From contig JBBMOA010000013.1 of assembly GCA_037954235.1 (NCBI GenBank), positions 8,784,501-8,848,500 on the forward strand: DNA of 64,000 bases, written 5' to 3'. The position numbers were made by a program, and so were the translations under genes. Below the pieces are notes generated by a model. It made no database searches and had not been told where the DNA came from. It worked only from the letters and a program-made list of their open reading frames with translations. Positions 38,001 through 52,019 of this stretch are shown piece after piece (the first letter of the stretch is position 1; every line of letters begins with the position of its first letter). This DNA is from Aulostomus chinensis. Lineage: Eukaryota; Chordata; Actinopteri; Syngnathiformes; Aulostomidae.

Positions 38001-38629
38001 TGGCTGACCAGTGTTGGGTTCACGTTAACCAGGCTACAGTGTTTTCCTAACCTTAACACCCCAGCTCAGTTCAAATCAGATATACTTGTGTTGCACCAAT
38101 TTATAACAGAGTTACATTAGGGTCTTTTTCCGATGCAGTGCAAAGAGACCCAACAATCCCCGTGAGCAAGCACCTTGGGACAGTGGTAAGGGAAATACTT
38201 GGTTTCTGTGTAGAAAGAAATCAAACCATACTGTAGCTGTAATGATGCATCATAAAGTAGAGGGAACTTGGATCGCACACCTTTGCCAAATTAATCAGCT
38301 CCTAAATCTAAAAGACTATTCCTCAAACTCAGTTCTTTCACTCTGTCATATGTCATCAATATCCATGTAGAAATGTGGACCTTAATGCAGCAGTCTATTG
38401 AGTCACCTACTAACACGTGGGGGTTAGGCTCTCATGTCACCTCTGGCTTGACTGGGTCATGTCTATGGATGGGAAGCTGGATGAAGCTGGATGAAGGTGT
38501 GTGTACCGGTTGCTGTATTAGCCCCCCCTCTGTTCATTCTGGGCACCCATTTTGGGGAGAAGGGAAGTGGGGGGAGAAGCCCGATGAAGTCCTTCTGGTG
38601 AAACTCCTGGCTAAGGATGCATGGTATAC

Positions 38630-39002
38630 CCATCCATCCATTTTCTACCCCTTACCTGTTAAGGTTCACGGGGGGGCTGGAGCTTATCCCTGCAGCCTTT
38701 GGGTGAAAGGCGGGGTTCACCCTGGACAGGTCACCAGTCCATCGCAGGACCAACACATAGAGACAGACAACCATTCACACTCACAGTCACACCTACAGTC
38801 AATTTAGAGTATCAATCAGCCTCGTCCCCTCTTGATGTCTTTGGACTGTGGGAGGAAGCCAGAGTACAGAGAGAGAACCCACGCAGGCACAGGGAGAACA
38901 TGGAGACTCACACAGAAAGACCCCATGCTCAAGCCAGGGCTTGAACCCGAAACCTTCTTGCTGTGAGGCGACAGTGCTGACCACTGCACCACCGTGCCAA
39001 GC
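38630..39002 (-). mobile_element. Full-length tRNA-headed SINE-like element with 12-bp target-site duplication
   Basis: The element runs from the CCATCCATCCATTTTCTACC tail to the CACTGCACCACCGTGCC head. On its own strand the A-box-like TGGTGCAGTGG and a B-box GGTTCAAGCCC are visible. TGCATGGTATAC flanks it perfectly on both sides (38618-38629 and 39003-39014). The perfect duplication suggests a comparatively recent insertion. Confidence 0.92.
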
Positions 39003-39698
39003 TGCATGGTATACTGCATTTTAAAATGCAATGGTACAGTATCAAAACTACAATGATTTGTTGTCTGACCTTCACCACAGTATCAGCTACTTCTCAAAGA
39101 GGAAGTACCCTGGTCGCTTGCAAAGTTTGCATGGCCCCTTCCCCTATTAATTAACTTTAGCTTAGCGGTTGAGGCAGATAACATGAGCTGAGTGAATTTT
39201 TGTGCACTGAAGATAAGCAACATTAAATAAAAGACATAACATTATGCTTCAACAGCACCATGGTTAGCACAGCAAAGCAAATATTACAAGTAAGCTAAGG
39301 TTAGTTGTGTGGGGTTAGCAACAGCAGCTTTTGACAAATGACTCATCTAATCTGCCAGGAGAAGAAATACATATTTATACAGGTTGCAACACTGTTCACC
39401 TCTGTCTTAAGTGCAGGGCAAATTTCCACCACCAGGATCTCAGCCGTGTGGCATTTTGCCTGTCCGGCTTTATACACTTGCTCAGTTCCTGGTTACGTGA
39501 GGGGTTGTCCCTCAGTTTTTGTGTTTCTATCATTTTAACATGAAATTTAGGGCTGCATTCTATGCTTTCTCTGTTTTGGCAAAAAGGAGTATGCACATGG
39601 TGTTTTATGTTGAAAACTGCCTGGATCCACTATGCCTTTCTGTCTGGTGCAATCTGCTCCATGCAAACTGATACACCATCCATCAAAAATAAACTCAC

Positions 39699-39715
39699 TG
39701 TGTGTGTGTGTGTGT

Positions 39716-39781
<66 letters not shown>
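39699..39781 (+). repeat. (GT)n microsatellite, 83 bp
   Basis: GT array with one ATT interruption near 39716. Confidence 0.95.
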
Positions 39782-39837
39782 CGTGTGAGTTCTTGTACTT
39801 GCTACATATTGAAGGATATACTACACATTTAACCAAC

Positions 39838-40045
39838 AGAGTGAGGCATTTTTGGAAAGTGAGGACATTTTAACTTGTCCTCACACCTTCAAAGGGCCGG
39901 TTGAAGGTCAAGACTTGGTTTTAGGGTCGAGGTCACAATTAGGTTATGTTAGGGTTAGGGTCAAGTTTATAGGGCCAGGCAGCCAGTGACATGGTTAGGT
40001 TTTGGGTACATCAATTAAAGTCCTCAAAAAGATAAAAGTACAGGG

Positions 40046-40049
<4 letters not shown>
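39838..40049 (+). repeat. Teleost interspersed element sandwiched between two GT arrays
   Basis: GTGAGGACA and TGTCCTCAC form a 9-bp hairpin around 39859-39884. CAAGACTTGGTTTTAGGGTC, GTTAGGGTTAGGG and AGTCCTCAAAAAGATAAAAG follow, leading directly into a long GT array. This is a recurrent fish repeat that characteristically ends in GT repeats. Class unassigned. Confidence 0.55.

Positions 40050-40116
<67 letters not shown>
40048..40116 (+). repeat. (GT)34 microsatellite
   Basis: A pure GT array at the 3' end of the repeat at 39838. Confidence 0.95.
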
Positions 40117-40117
<1 letters not shown>

Positions 40118-41999
40118 TGCATCAACCTTGAAACAATCATTATCTGTTTCCAGTGTCCACCCAATTAAAAAAATCATCACATAAGTAATCAATGAATTTG
40201 AAAAATTGTTCACATTTATAAGTTAAATATTATAAATATTGGCCTAAAATGTTTAATGGTTCCAAATAAATGTTCCATGTTGTTTAAAGCAAACATTATT
40301 GTGTTCAATTGTAAACAGATACATTATTTATGTTTTAAAAAGCCAGATTTTACAATCAACAATACAAAAGGGTCTTCATTTCTGTGATTCTGTGGTATTT
40401 CTTTCCAAGGTTATCATAACATTAAAAAGTCATACCAACACCTCCCTACTCCTGACCCACAGGTGTAAAGTTGTGACCAATTCCATGCGTGACAGGGGAA
40501 GCGTCAATTTGTCCACAGTGCTCCTCACCTTGGTAGAGGGGGTGGAGCAATGATCAGGACTGCTTTGTCGGTGAAAAATGTACATTTCGGAAGAAACTTG
40601 GTTAGACATTTTTGAGAAGGAAGTGTTACAAAAAAATTACAAAACACAGACAAACTAAATAACACTGCGGTCCGTTGCGTGACATTACCAGGGAGTTTGT
40701 GTGTCCATTATTACAAAGGACCTTGATATCTATTGAGACTATATTGCCAGTACATAATTTTGACAGATAATATGCCACAACCTTATAACATGGGGTGAAG
40801 ACATTGTGTTCACTTTACAGTTATGTGAGATTGTGGCATTCTGCAACATAATACCTCACCATTTTTCCTGCATAGCTGTCCATATTTGTATGCAAATGTC
40901 ACTATGCAGAGCACATATCAGAGTCTATGACAGACACTGATATGGTTTCTATTTCAGCAATAATGATGGCTCCTGCCTGTTTTTTTACATGATGTAACAC
41001 AGTTTGCTTCAAAAGGGAATCTAACTTCTGGGAGCATCATACACTCAGAATTGAGACAGCCTCTTCACTTGATCTCAAACAGACAATTTAGCATGTTTAC
41101 TTCCTCGTTTAGCGCATGAGAGACTCTGATTGAGGAATCCCAAGGAGGCAATGGCGTCCTGTCACGGCAGGTTACCACTGCGACATGATTTAATGGAACT
41201 GTCTATCAGAGGGCCGAACAACAGCCTGTCAACGAACAGGCAAGCGACGGTACCACACACACTCAGACAGATGCTAAATCAAAAACCTCAATGGAGTCGG
41301 ATTGTCAAGAGACTTCTTTGTACACACATACAGATAAACATAACCAGGTACAAAAAACCATATAAGCATCTATGAACCAAAATGTTCTGGCAAACACTAA
41401 GACGGGCAGACATGAATATTGACATGCTCAGAGAACATTCAGTGGGTACACAACACTGGCAGCCCCCTACCAAGAGAGGAGCTGTGCGCCAGGATTATGT
41501 TTCCTGCATTAATCGGCACAGGTATGTAGGAGTAGTATGCAGGGGATCCAGCCAAACAAAGTACAACTGTCATCTCTGCAGATGTAACAGCATGGAATTA
41601 ACCCCCTAAAATGTAATGAATGGTTCACAAAGTATTTAGCAGATTAGACAGAAAACTTTATGCATGATGGGAGCCCAAATCCAAAGCTCATTACACGTGG
41701 CACTGCATTAAGAGCTCACACAAGCCAATTTACAGTCCTATCCCCTTGCTCAAGGCTGATTTCTATCCCCTGCTCCCAAGTGAATGAGGCGAGCAATCAC
41801 ATCAGTCAGGCATAGGGCATCTGCTATAAAAGCTTTTCCTTTATTCTATATTCCTACCATCTTCCCATACTGGCAGGACAGAGAGCTCTGATTAGCATCA
41901 AAGCCTTTGATTGCTCCACTCAACAATCAGTGCTACTCTCCTATATGATTCCTGCAGTGACGTTGGTGTGTATGTGCGTGAGTGTACCTGGTTTTTCTT

Positions 42000-42245
42000 A
42001 CCTATTGGAGAACTTTTCTGCCATAAACTGTCACCTAATCAGGACCCCTAGTCCTCATTGCAACCAAAGAACGGTTGTAACACAGCACAACAGAATCTCT
42101 GAGTCCCTGGTTCAAGGCAGAGTTAAGGTCTGACTTGAGGTTAGGCTAAGATTAGGGTTAAGCATCAATTGGTTAGGGGTTAGGGTTAGGGTTAGGATTA
42201 ACCCTGTCCATATGAATGAAAGTCAATAGAATGTTTTACTTAACC

Positions 42246-42250
<5 letters not shown>
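42000..42250 (+). repeat. Related GT-ended interspersed element with telomere-like TTAGGG units
   Basis: The segment contains GGTTAGGGGTTAGGGTTAGG (about 42171-42200), then CATATGAATGAAAGTCAATA, and ends in a GT/GA array. Order and ending resemble the element at 39838. The few imperfect TTAGGG units belong to the repeat and do not indicate a chromosome end. Confidence 0.5.

Positions 42251-42300
<50 letters not shown>
42249..42300 (+). repeat. Compound (GT)18(GA)7 microsatellite
   Basis: GT units passing into GA units at the end of the repeat at 42000. Confidence 0.95.
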
Positions 42301-43819
42301 CGTGTCACTGGTGAAAAATAGAGAGGCAGATAATAAAATAATATTCTAGGTGTATCCTCATAAATATGCAAGAACATATGTAAAGATGTTTGTGTAAACC
42401 CACACAGGCATTACTTTTTATTTTTGAGATGATCCTCCATGATCTTCTGATATGCCCACTCGTTATGTCCCTGAACCCCATGGTTAACCACAGGATGTGA
42501 GGGAGGTAAATAAACAGTAAGAATGGACGGATCACAAGTGGGTGACATATTACATCATTCATGAAGAAAATTTTAATGGCATTTCCAGAAATGTGAATGA
42601 AGACATTTTAAGCTTGACTTTTCGTCAAACACAAATTAGAAGATGACATCACTCTTGCACCTACGGGAGTAACAAGAAGTCGTGCTCCTCAGAGCTGTTT
42701 AATGTATTTCATGAGAAAAACACCCAAATCTATTTCCTCAGGACATTTTAGCTTCTTTGTCCTGTAATATTTATGATGAAAAGGTTTTTTTTTTTAAAGA
42801 TTTGCTTCATCATACAAAAAGAAGAACATTGTCCTCTGCAGGAGCTCTGCCAGCCCTACACAACAAACTGAACATTGCTTCATCTTCCCCTAAACAATGC
42901 ACTGGTGCATCAGGAGCACAATCAGGACAGCAGCAGATTAAGCTGCACAGTTCACAATAGAAAGTAACATTTACAAAAACTCTAGTCTGCCAGTGTGGAT
43001 CTATGACTTGAGAAAATAGTTATTTCGGGTGGATAGTGCGTGGATAATTTATGTGAACATGCGGATTCAGGTGACGTAAAAGCCTCTTCATGCATCACTA
43101 ATGCTCACTTTTTGATACTGCTCACTGCAGCCCCTTCCTCTGGGCTGGACAATTCACTCTTGCCCTGAAAATGGGCTTCTTCTTCTTTAAAGATACCTCT
43201 CTCTGAAGCTTTAATATGATTAGCTGCAGAGGACATTGTAGCTCTCTCCACAGTTAATACATTTAGTATGGATTGTCTGAAGGGTAAGGATACAGCTAAC
43301 AGAGAGATCAATATTCTAAGTCAGAGTCTGTCTGGAGAGGAGGAACCATGCTGGGAGATGGTTAACTGTTCTCAAACAGCAACTGCTGTCTGAAAGCGCT
43401 GAATGCCAGGAATCCCACGATATTGAACACTTCTTCAAAAGGTAATGCTTAATGCTCAAGCTGGGTGATAGGTTATGTTGAGTGTCTGCACCAGGAAAGG
43501 AGTTTGTTGAAGATTTGTTGCGGATATCGAAGGATGAGAGATTGTATAAGGCAAATCTGGATGATTGCTTATAGTCTATAGTGCATCACTTAAGAGCAAA
43601 GTCCCATAGGCCCTTGCCTCCATAGGGCTGATGTCAAAGTGGTGCTCTAAATAGAGAATAGGGTGTCCTTTGAGATAGAGGGAAAAAGGACCCAGATTTA
43701 AGTGGTTTAATTTGCATGCGAGAATCCTTCACTTAAGCCCATTTGAATCACACAGACCAGCAGCCGCAGACACAAACAGACATGCGTGCACCCTTACACA
43801 AATTCCCAGGCTCACAAAT

Positions 43820-43826
43820 ACACACA

Positions 43827-43902
<76 letters not shown>
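43820..43902 (-). repeat. (CA)n microsatellite, 83 bp
   Basis: CA array with one CATA interruption. Confidence 0.95.
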
Positions 43903-43905
<3 letters not shown>

Positions 43906-44512
43906 TCTGGCCCCTATTCCTAGAGTCAGAGGACATTAGCACAGCATCTATTTCTGGAGGCCCATTAAGGCAGTAAAACATTTAAGAACCACACAGAGCG
44001 ATTCCCACTGTCAGAATGACCTGTTCTTTCCCCGTTTCCCCAGCTCATGTAAAAAAGCTGACACGAAGCTTGTGACAGAAACATGTATTTGGTGCCATTC
44101 CGGATTCGCCTGAGTGGGCTGGCATGCCCCTGCTGGAAGGGTGGGGTGGGAGGAGAAAGTAGGTAAAATAAAAAGGAGGTGGGGGTGGAGGGAGGTGTAG
44201 TCGTTCTCCTGCCAAATGGGTCCATTTTGCTGAAATGTGAAGCCTGCACTTTCCTGACACGCTTTAATAAATCTATCCATTGTGTGGGTGTGTGCGTGTG
44301 CATGCATTATGTGTGTGAGGCCCATGCATGGAGAAGAAATTGGTGGCATCTAAACAGGCATACCCCCTCCATTCCCCCACCCCTCTATGGATGTGACAGT
44401 CACAGTAACAGCCAACAGCTCAGCTCACCATAACAGAGGGTGGCATATGCCTTATAATGGAAATGCATTGTACCAGCAAGGGACTAACATAGCCTCACAG
44501 GGGCACACATGT

Positions 44513-44515
<3 letters not shown>

Positions 44516-44577
<62 letters not shown>
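44516..44577 (-). repeat. (CA)31 microsatellite
   Basis: A pure CA array. Confidence 0.95.
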
Positions 44578-44583
<6 letters not shown>

Positions 44584-46914
44584 TGCATATGCACACGTCC
44601 ACACATAAAAGCTAATGTGGGATGAGGATGAGCAGACAAGCGTGTCTGCTTCCCATCTCAATTCTATACATAAATATATCATTTGCTGTCCAGTGGGGAT
44701 GAAATCCATGAAAGCAGCAATGCTAGGCTACTTTAATGTGAAATGACAAGCTCCTAGGCAGCTCTTAGAGGCCTGAATAGTCTCTGTTTCTAGCAGGGGG
44801 AGTCTAGCATGCTAGCAGAATGGTTGTGTTCATATGTATACTTCATTATAGTACACAACCTTGAACATACCTCCTGTCCCCTGCCTGTGTCTAAACCACC
44901 TGCCATCCAGTTGCAGATGCAGAACTTTCTGCAGAAGCTTTGCCACCAGCTCTGTGTCCTTTGTCAAGCAACCACATGTTGCTTTTAAGCCTTTGTCCAC
45001 CCATAGTTTGAATATATTTATTTGTCTGTGTACTGTGACCTTGAATCCCTGAAACTATTTATGCTAAAAGTTCCCTAAATCCTTAGTTTTGACATCTACA
45101 TAAATGAATTTCCCCCATACAGACAGAGAAAAATAAGAAGAAGGCATTTTAGATGTGTTCCTATTCATGCCTTGTCTGTCAGGGTGATGAATTTACAATT
45201 TGTGGCTTGGACATTTTTTTGGAGCGGTGCATTTATGTTAATAATAAGAAAACCCTGGGAGCCTTGTCACTAAAAGAACAATAAAATCTTGCATCTCTGG
45301 CCTGCTTCCTTTGTACTGTACTGTTGAACAAACGTAAATGCAAACCTTGAAATTTCTGTTGCATATTTGATTCATTTGTAATTGAAGGACCTTACGAAAC
45401 AATAAAATTATATTAAAAATAAACAAAAACAAAATATAGGGTAGAACATTGAAAAACATTTCATAATTAAACTGTGATGACTTTTTTTCAATTTCCATGT
45501 ACCGGGTAGTTCACCTTCACCGGTCGATGTTCTTAAATTGAATGACTTCTGTATTTCCACTAACACAAGCCAGCAGTCAATTAAAAGTCAGGTCTCATGT
45601 CATGGCTGTAGGCGTGGCTGAGACAAACAAGCAAAAGATACTGTCGAGGAAAACAAAATGAGGCAAGGTAAAACTAAGGACAAGACTGTGGGAGAGAGGA
45701 GAAAAATAAAATGCACCAAGTGCCAACACCCCTCACGTTCGTCTCACATTCCTCTTGTCCTCCTCGTATTTGCCAGCCCTCCTCCAATACAGTGGGAGTA
45801 CATCTCAAAAACAAGAGGATGCTCACTCTAAATTATGAGGGAAAATTCTTACCATGCAGAGAGAATTCAAAGTAAAGACCTGTCCCTAATATAAGCCAGC
45901 ATCTGATAAAGGTACCTTCAGAGGTAAATAAAGATCCTGGCCACTCATCAATAAAATATGTAGGTCTATTGAGCAAAACCACATTGATCAGATCATCAAT
46001 ATCATGACATCTTAGCAGGTAGGAAGAGGTGTCTGAACCTTTAAAAAAAATTGAGAAAAAAACTGATTTGCAATTAATTTTATTGAACAGAGTCTGCTTT
46101 CAGTCAAACATCGTTTTCTTGAAAAAGTGTAAGCCTTACCTGTAATGCATATTTTCACTTATACCTGCATAATTCTGGGAAGAATGCGATAAGGGGAATT
46201 AACTATTTCATAATTACAAATAAATTCAAATCATAATGTCTAATTGTTTTAACAGTGGTTTACACATAAATAAGCATTTCATCCATTTCATTTTTAAATG
46301 CAGCACAAGATATAACGCCAATACAACCCAAAACACATTGCCACTGCACAGCAACCTTAAAATCACAGCCACAGCAATATTCTGGAATCTTATAAGACAA
46401 TATATATTCTCTTTATCGACTGATGAACATTGGTTGGTCAGGTGCAAAGCTACGCTAGAGAAACCAAGCATTCATTCTAGGACTTGCAGAGGCATTAGGA
46501 GTTAAATCATTAAGATAATGAAGCTTTTCCCTGAATGCTTGACCTGACTGAACTTTTTATGCCCTCTGCATTCTACACTCTGTCCAGCACATTTATTCTC
46601 TCTGTAATTAATATCTCAACACTGGCATTGCAGCAACAAAAAAAAAAAACTTACTAAAGCCTGTGATTTTTTTTTATACAAGCAATTGTGTCCAAAGTTA
46701 TTCTGTTCTACGTATTGTAGGTATTTTCAACTGTGGACAACTACCATATTTGACAATAGCTTTAAATATTCTTTGGAAAATATTTATCACAACTTTTTTT
46801 TCCCTTTGTCTTTCAACTTAGGTACATTTTAATTACCTACATATTCATGACTGCTTAACATCCTCAGTTAATAAGTAAAATCAATGAAATTACTAACGGC
46901 ATATACCCTCTAAA

Positions 46915-47500
46915 GCCATGCTTCCCAGTCTGGGGTATGTTTAGTAATTCAGTTACTGGTGCCCTCAATATGTATGAGTCAGAAAAAACTAAGGTCTTTT
47001 AGCACCAAATATTGCCTGACTTGATCAAATATGGATTAAAGGGTTGAACAAACCTCCCCCCACACGCACAGGAGCAGCAGATACTACCAGAGGACACAGT
47101 ACAGCAGTTAGAGTCCCAACTGTCTGAACAATCTGCTCTGGGGCTTCCAGTACCTTTGTCAGACAGAGCGAGAATTAATGTTAGTAGTGATAGCTAGCCA
47201 CTGGTGGTGCTAGTCCTGCTAGTGCCATACTGAAAGTGCAGATGAATCAACATGAGCGCATTACATCAGTTGCTTTTGATGAAAATTAGATGCTTACGAG
47301 GCTGAGTACGGTGCAAAAACTGCTAATAAGCTGATCACGTCCACATATATTAGCCCTCGTTCATGTTTGTTATACTTATTTTTGTAGCAAGCTTATAAAT
47401 ACAGCATCATCTAGTGAGACCTGGCCATCTGTGTAGATAGAGGATGTACACACCAGCAGGAGGTTTAACGTTTCAGGGGGTACAAGAGCATTACCAAGTC
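46915..47500 (+). mobile_element. Possible hAT-like non-autonomous element or fragment
   Basis: It begins near GCCATGCTTCCCAGTCTGGG and ends near GTTTCAGGGGGTACAAGAGC. These resemble the 'cAAACTGGGGTA...CAGGGGGTAC' ends of a common fish hAT-type repeat. The interior is non-coding in my reading. The ends are approximate and no duplication was recognised. Confidence 0.3.
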
Positions 47501-48330
47501 ATCAAAATGTACAAAAACATGTCGCTCCAGCCAATCTTATATTAATATTCAATCATCCTTCTCTCCCAAGAGTGTCAGTGCACCCTGGAGTTTGATTAGC
47601 ATTGTGCTTTGGAACCCAAGGATTTGTGGGCGAGTCTTTTATTCCTCAGTGCCACCCCATTTTACGTGCCAACAAAACTGACTGATTCCTTAAACTCTGT
47701 ATTAAGCGTATTATACAATATATAAATAACTAAAATAAATAACCAGTACCAAAGCTAAGAGTTTTAGTCCCTATAAATCCCGGCAAACCTCACAATAGAG
47801 CCCAGTTTGAAATATATCAGAATTCAACTTTAAATATCAGAACATGCTTTATACCTTTATGATGGATCCAAAGCTGCATTCCTAGTATAATGAGCTCTAA
47901 TTACTGTACATCTGTGATAAATGTTGCTTTCAGGTAAAAACACGACGCCCTCTCTCCATCCCCATTTGAAGGTGTTCAGTGTTTGCACATATTGACTGTG
48001 AAAACGAATTTCCTCTCAGAAGATAATAAAGTATCTGTCGACTTAACTGGAGTGCATAGATTTGATGCCTTGTCAATAAATGTGATTTTCTAGCAGCTCC
48101 CACTCATAAAAACTCTTCAATTGAGGACCTTTAAACAAAAATGGATTTTAAGTTTCGGATCTTTTGAGCAGGCAAAAAAGGAATGACATTCTCACCGATG
48201 CAGCTAATTCACAGCTATGAAAGCCAAAAAACACGATCTGTTGCTGATGTTATTGTTCTTCTGATCACAAAGTACACAGAGTAAGTGTGAAGAGTGCATG
48301 ATGTGCTATTCTAGTTTAAAAACGTGTGTG

Positions 48331-48335
<5 letters not shown>

Positions 48336-48371
<36 letters not shown>
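48336..48371 (+). repeat. (GT)18 microsatellite
   Basis: A pure GT array after a short imperfect GT/T run. Confidence 0.95.
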
Positions 48372-48373
<2 letters not shown>

Positions 48374-50733
48374 GTGAGAGAAGGTGGTATCTAGGTCTGT
48401 GTGATGAATCTGTTTCTGTGGCAAGCAAGGTGCCGCAAGCAGCATGTCGTCTGTTAATTCACATTCACCGCAGGTGGTTGGAGACGGTGGCTGATGATGA
48501 TACTGGAGGTGTTGAGAAATGGAGGACGAAAGAAGAAGGGGAGACAAATGGACAAAAAGCAATGTGTGGGATGATCCCTGATGTCAACCTTTGGCAAAAC
48601 AAAATTTAAAGAACCGTAACTCACAAGCTGCACACCAGTAAATAAGTGTCCACTGTAGCAAAAAATACAAAAGAAATATTCTATCTCTCAGCGCTGGATT
48701 GTGAAATTAACTAAAGCAGCAGCTGGAGAGGTTTAGTTCTCTGACCCATCATGTCTTCATTAAAGTATTTACTGATGATTGCAACTAGCCGTGCTTTTTT
48801 TCAGCTCTGATTATAGCCTGTGTTGTATCTATGCAATCATAACCTCAGTCAGAGATAAACCATTCCACACAAAGAAACCTCTAATGGCCGCACAACTGTT
48901 ATGAGCACATTAATGCATTCATTTCACTTATGTATATAACATACATACTGGATACATATTACACCCTGCCTGAAATACCAGAGAAAATCCATTCATCTAC
49001 AAGACTGCCCAGATGTAAATAGCTCTTGCGTAAGCCCTGCCCACTCAAGATCACACCAAAGGAAAAGATGTAGAATTGCCCCAGGCAATGATGACAAGAA
49101 AGATGTAGTTAGTCCAAAGCAAGAAGATTTATATTTAACTGGATCACTTTGTGTTGCTCAGGTAGAAATACAGCGCCAAAACTGTTTTATAGTGGCTGCC
49201 ACCCCTCCGTTTGCTGTCCTGTAAAGCACAGAGAAAAGATACTGCTACATCACCCACATCACATAAATCAGGCATGAAAGCATAATAGTGAGGATTTGAC
49301 TGGGGGGCAACCAGGGGCAAGGACAGACATATGAGGTATTACTTCTCATTCATTCTGCCTCCCTCCGTCTGTGTGCTGACCCAACTCCGGTGCTGACCCG
49401 AAAAGACTGGAAAAGAGGAACCGCAGCCACCTATTTTCAGCCAGATACCCCATTATCTCTTGCTCTGCAGCTACGAGGGGGCTCGGCTCATGTTTCCCCC
49501 GAGGTGATCATCTCTCAACACATCTCGCAGGCTAGACTCCAATCTGCTGCTTCCCAAACGGTGCAGGGATCTTCCCCGCTCAGTCACAGCTCTAGTCATT
49601 CCCTTTATTCTATCAAAGTTACAGAGAAAACAGATAAATGTTCAATGAAAGAAACACCATTTCATCCTGAGGGGAAAGGGGACCAATAGATGGAGTATCA
49701 GCCCACTGAGGCAAAAACTACAGATCTGTAGTTCCTTGAACAGATTATCATACACCCTGAGGTAAAAAAGGGGCAAAAGGGGAATCAGCTTACAATGTGT
49801 GACAGTGTAGCTCTGTGTTCATGCTTCACCATGTATGCTGTTTAATAATTAGATTTTTCACGGGACCCCTCCCCCAGCTAGTGCCTATCAAACTTTAGAT
49901 TAGTATTTAAAGAGCTTGCACAACTGAGACAGTTTTTTTAGCCAAACACAAAGCCACAAGTGTCAGGAATGAATTAATCAAGCTTGTCTGATCCAAGTGA
50001 TGCTACATTTTTAGAAAACCCTAAAGAAATCCGATGAGTACTATATGAGAAATATCTTAATGTATCGCGTGGCTTTTTTTAAAATGTGGAATTTAACAGC
50101 AGTTTTATGGATGCATATTACTGGATGCTTTACTATGCTCTACCTTACAATTGATTTGGTCGATAGCAGACTGACAGTACTATTTCTGTAAAAAGGTTTA
50201 TATAAAACATTTTGAACATATTGAAGAATAACATATGAGCGTCATGGTTTGTTTTTTTTTATTTATTGCCCAAACATTTGGAAAGCCCATGAATAAATAT
50301 TCACTGGCTGATTTCCCATCACAAACAATTTATGCTAAGCAAAGAAGAAGGAGTTTTGTGCAAAACTGGGCCGATATAATATTGGCTGTCAGGATGATAC
50401 TGATATATACTAAAATATCCAGTATCATCAGTTCCCAATCATATGCAATATTTACGTCCATTCTAATTTTCTGATTAGGTCTGATTAGCAACAGCTTGAG
50501 ACAGTGCGCTACCTCTTTTTCTCTTCACACAGACTCACATGCCTGGAGGTGCAGATATCTTTTCAGAATGCGCTGTCCCAGCCAATTTTGATGGCAAATA
50601 ATAACAGCGCTGTTATGACTTATGTTAATATTTACCGATGTCGATATGATTTGTATGTTTCACTGAAATTCTAATTTTGTACACAGAAAAATATTTTACT
50701 GTTACTTTCTTTTGTGTTTTGTTGGTTTATCCT

Positions 50734-50755
50734 GGGGGGGGGGGGGGGGGGGGGG
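50734..50755 (+). repeat. 22-base poly-G run
   Basis: An uninterrupted G tract in otherwise AT-rich sequence. It is capable of G-quadruplex formation on the plus strand and is prone to assembly or sequencing length error. Confidence 0.85.
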
Positions 50756-50759
50756 ATTG

Positions 50760-50863
50760 CTCAAAAGAAAATCGTAAACTATAAGACAGAGTATCATTTA
50801 TAGTATTATATATATTATGTATTATTTATATTTATAGTATTATTTGGATGATTTTCTTTTGAG
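50760..50863. repeat. 104-bp stem-loop with perfect 14-bp ends
   Basis: CTCAAAAGAAAATC (50760-50773) and GATTTTCTTTTGAG (50850-50863) are exact reverse complements around an AT-rich interior. The interior has two direct copies of TTTATAGTATTA. It starts four bases after the poly-G run. It could be a small MITE-like element. Confidence 0.75.
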
Positions 50864-52019
50864 AAAAAATACATCTAAAAAAATACAGAAAAAATACATT
50901 GACATTGTTAATTTTAAAAAAAGTAACATTTAAAAATTACAGGGCAACGGGACACGAATATCTATAAAAATACAAATAGTGTTTTCAGTTGAAATCCAAA
51001 TCCCATTGATAAAATACCATCAAAAATATTAAAATATGTCCTGACTACATTTAAATTAACCAAACTTAAAAACACGTATAAGAAAAAAAAACGTCTGTGC
51101 ATATTTCCCACAAATACACACATAACTATGGAACCCATGAGTTGTCATAGAGAATATTAGAATAGAATAGTTTCGTGGGTATGAAGAGAAAATAGGCCAA
51201 TAGATGCCACTTGTTCTCTCAAATGAGTTATTTTATATTTATGATAAAGAAATATCTTGTGGCTTTGAAATAAATCTCTCTTTTTTTTTCTCTAAACCCA
51301 CAAAATAATTCTCTCGATGGACCTTCCAAGTCTTAGTACACTAGGCAGCCAGACCGACAAAAAAATGTGACAAATGAACATCAGTGACATGAATTCAAAT
51401 ATATTTTGCACGCCTAATAGATTATTAAGCAGCTGATAGTTGCGGATTGCCGTTTACTGCTGCCACATGAGACTCTGTGCTCGGCTGGACATCACACAGT
51501 CACAAGGAAAGACGTTTTCATCCGTTTGCGTCAGACCTGGACCGCTCTGTCTAACCACCAGATTTCACTGGTAATGATGCCAGGATCCCCATGACACACA
51601 TAAAACTGACCAAACCCACTGACCATGTGACCCTGCTGTAGACAGACTTGTGTCACACAACCACATGATACCAGAGCAATGGTACAGGACTGAAAATCTT
51701 CAGAGAGTGTGTGTCTTTATCATTGCAGCTGTTTTCAAGCATCAGTGCCACACAGTATGATACTTCAGTGTAGATGCTATACTTTTTAGCCAAAAAAATA
51801 TACAGTAATGCTGACTTATGATGCTGTCGTCATTCATCTCACTCAAAGCAGCCTCTCCAGTCTTTTAAGACAACCCTTGCTAGCTTGCTCTGTATAAAAT
51901 GCAATCTAAAGTTCAGCTGAGGCTAATCAAATGCTTTAGCAGTCTCACTTTGTTAAATCTAGTGGTTATTTTCTGAAGTTCCAGCCTGTTTATGACAAAC
52001 CCTCTTTTTGTTTCCACAG

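Noticed and set aside
42171..42200. TTAGGG units considered as an interstitial telomere
   Set aside because: Only a few imperfect units, embedded in a repeat that has a related copy at 39838.
43820..44577. CA arrays considered as CRISPR-like or minisatellite structure
   Set aside because: They are simple dinucleotide arrays without spacers; open frames such as Thr-His repeats across them are artefacts.
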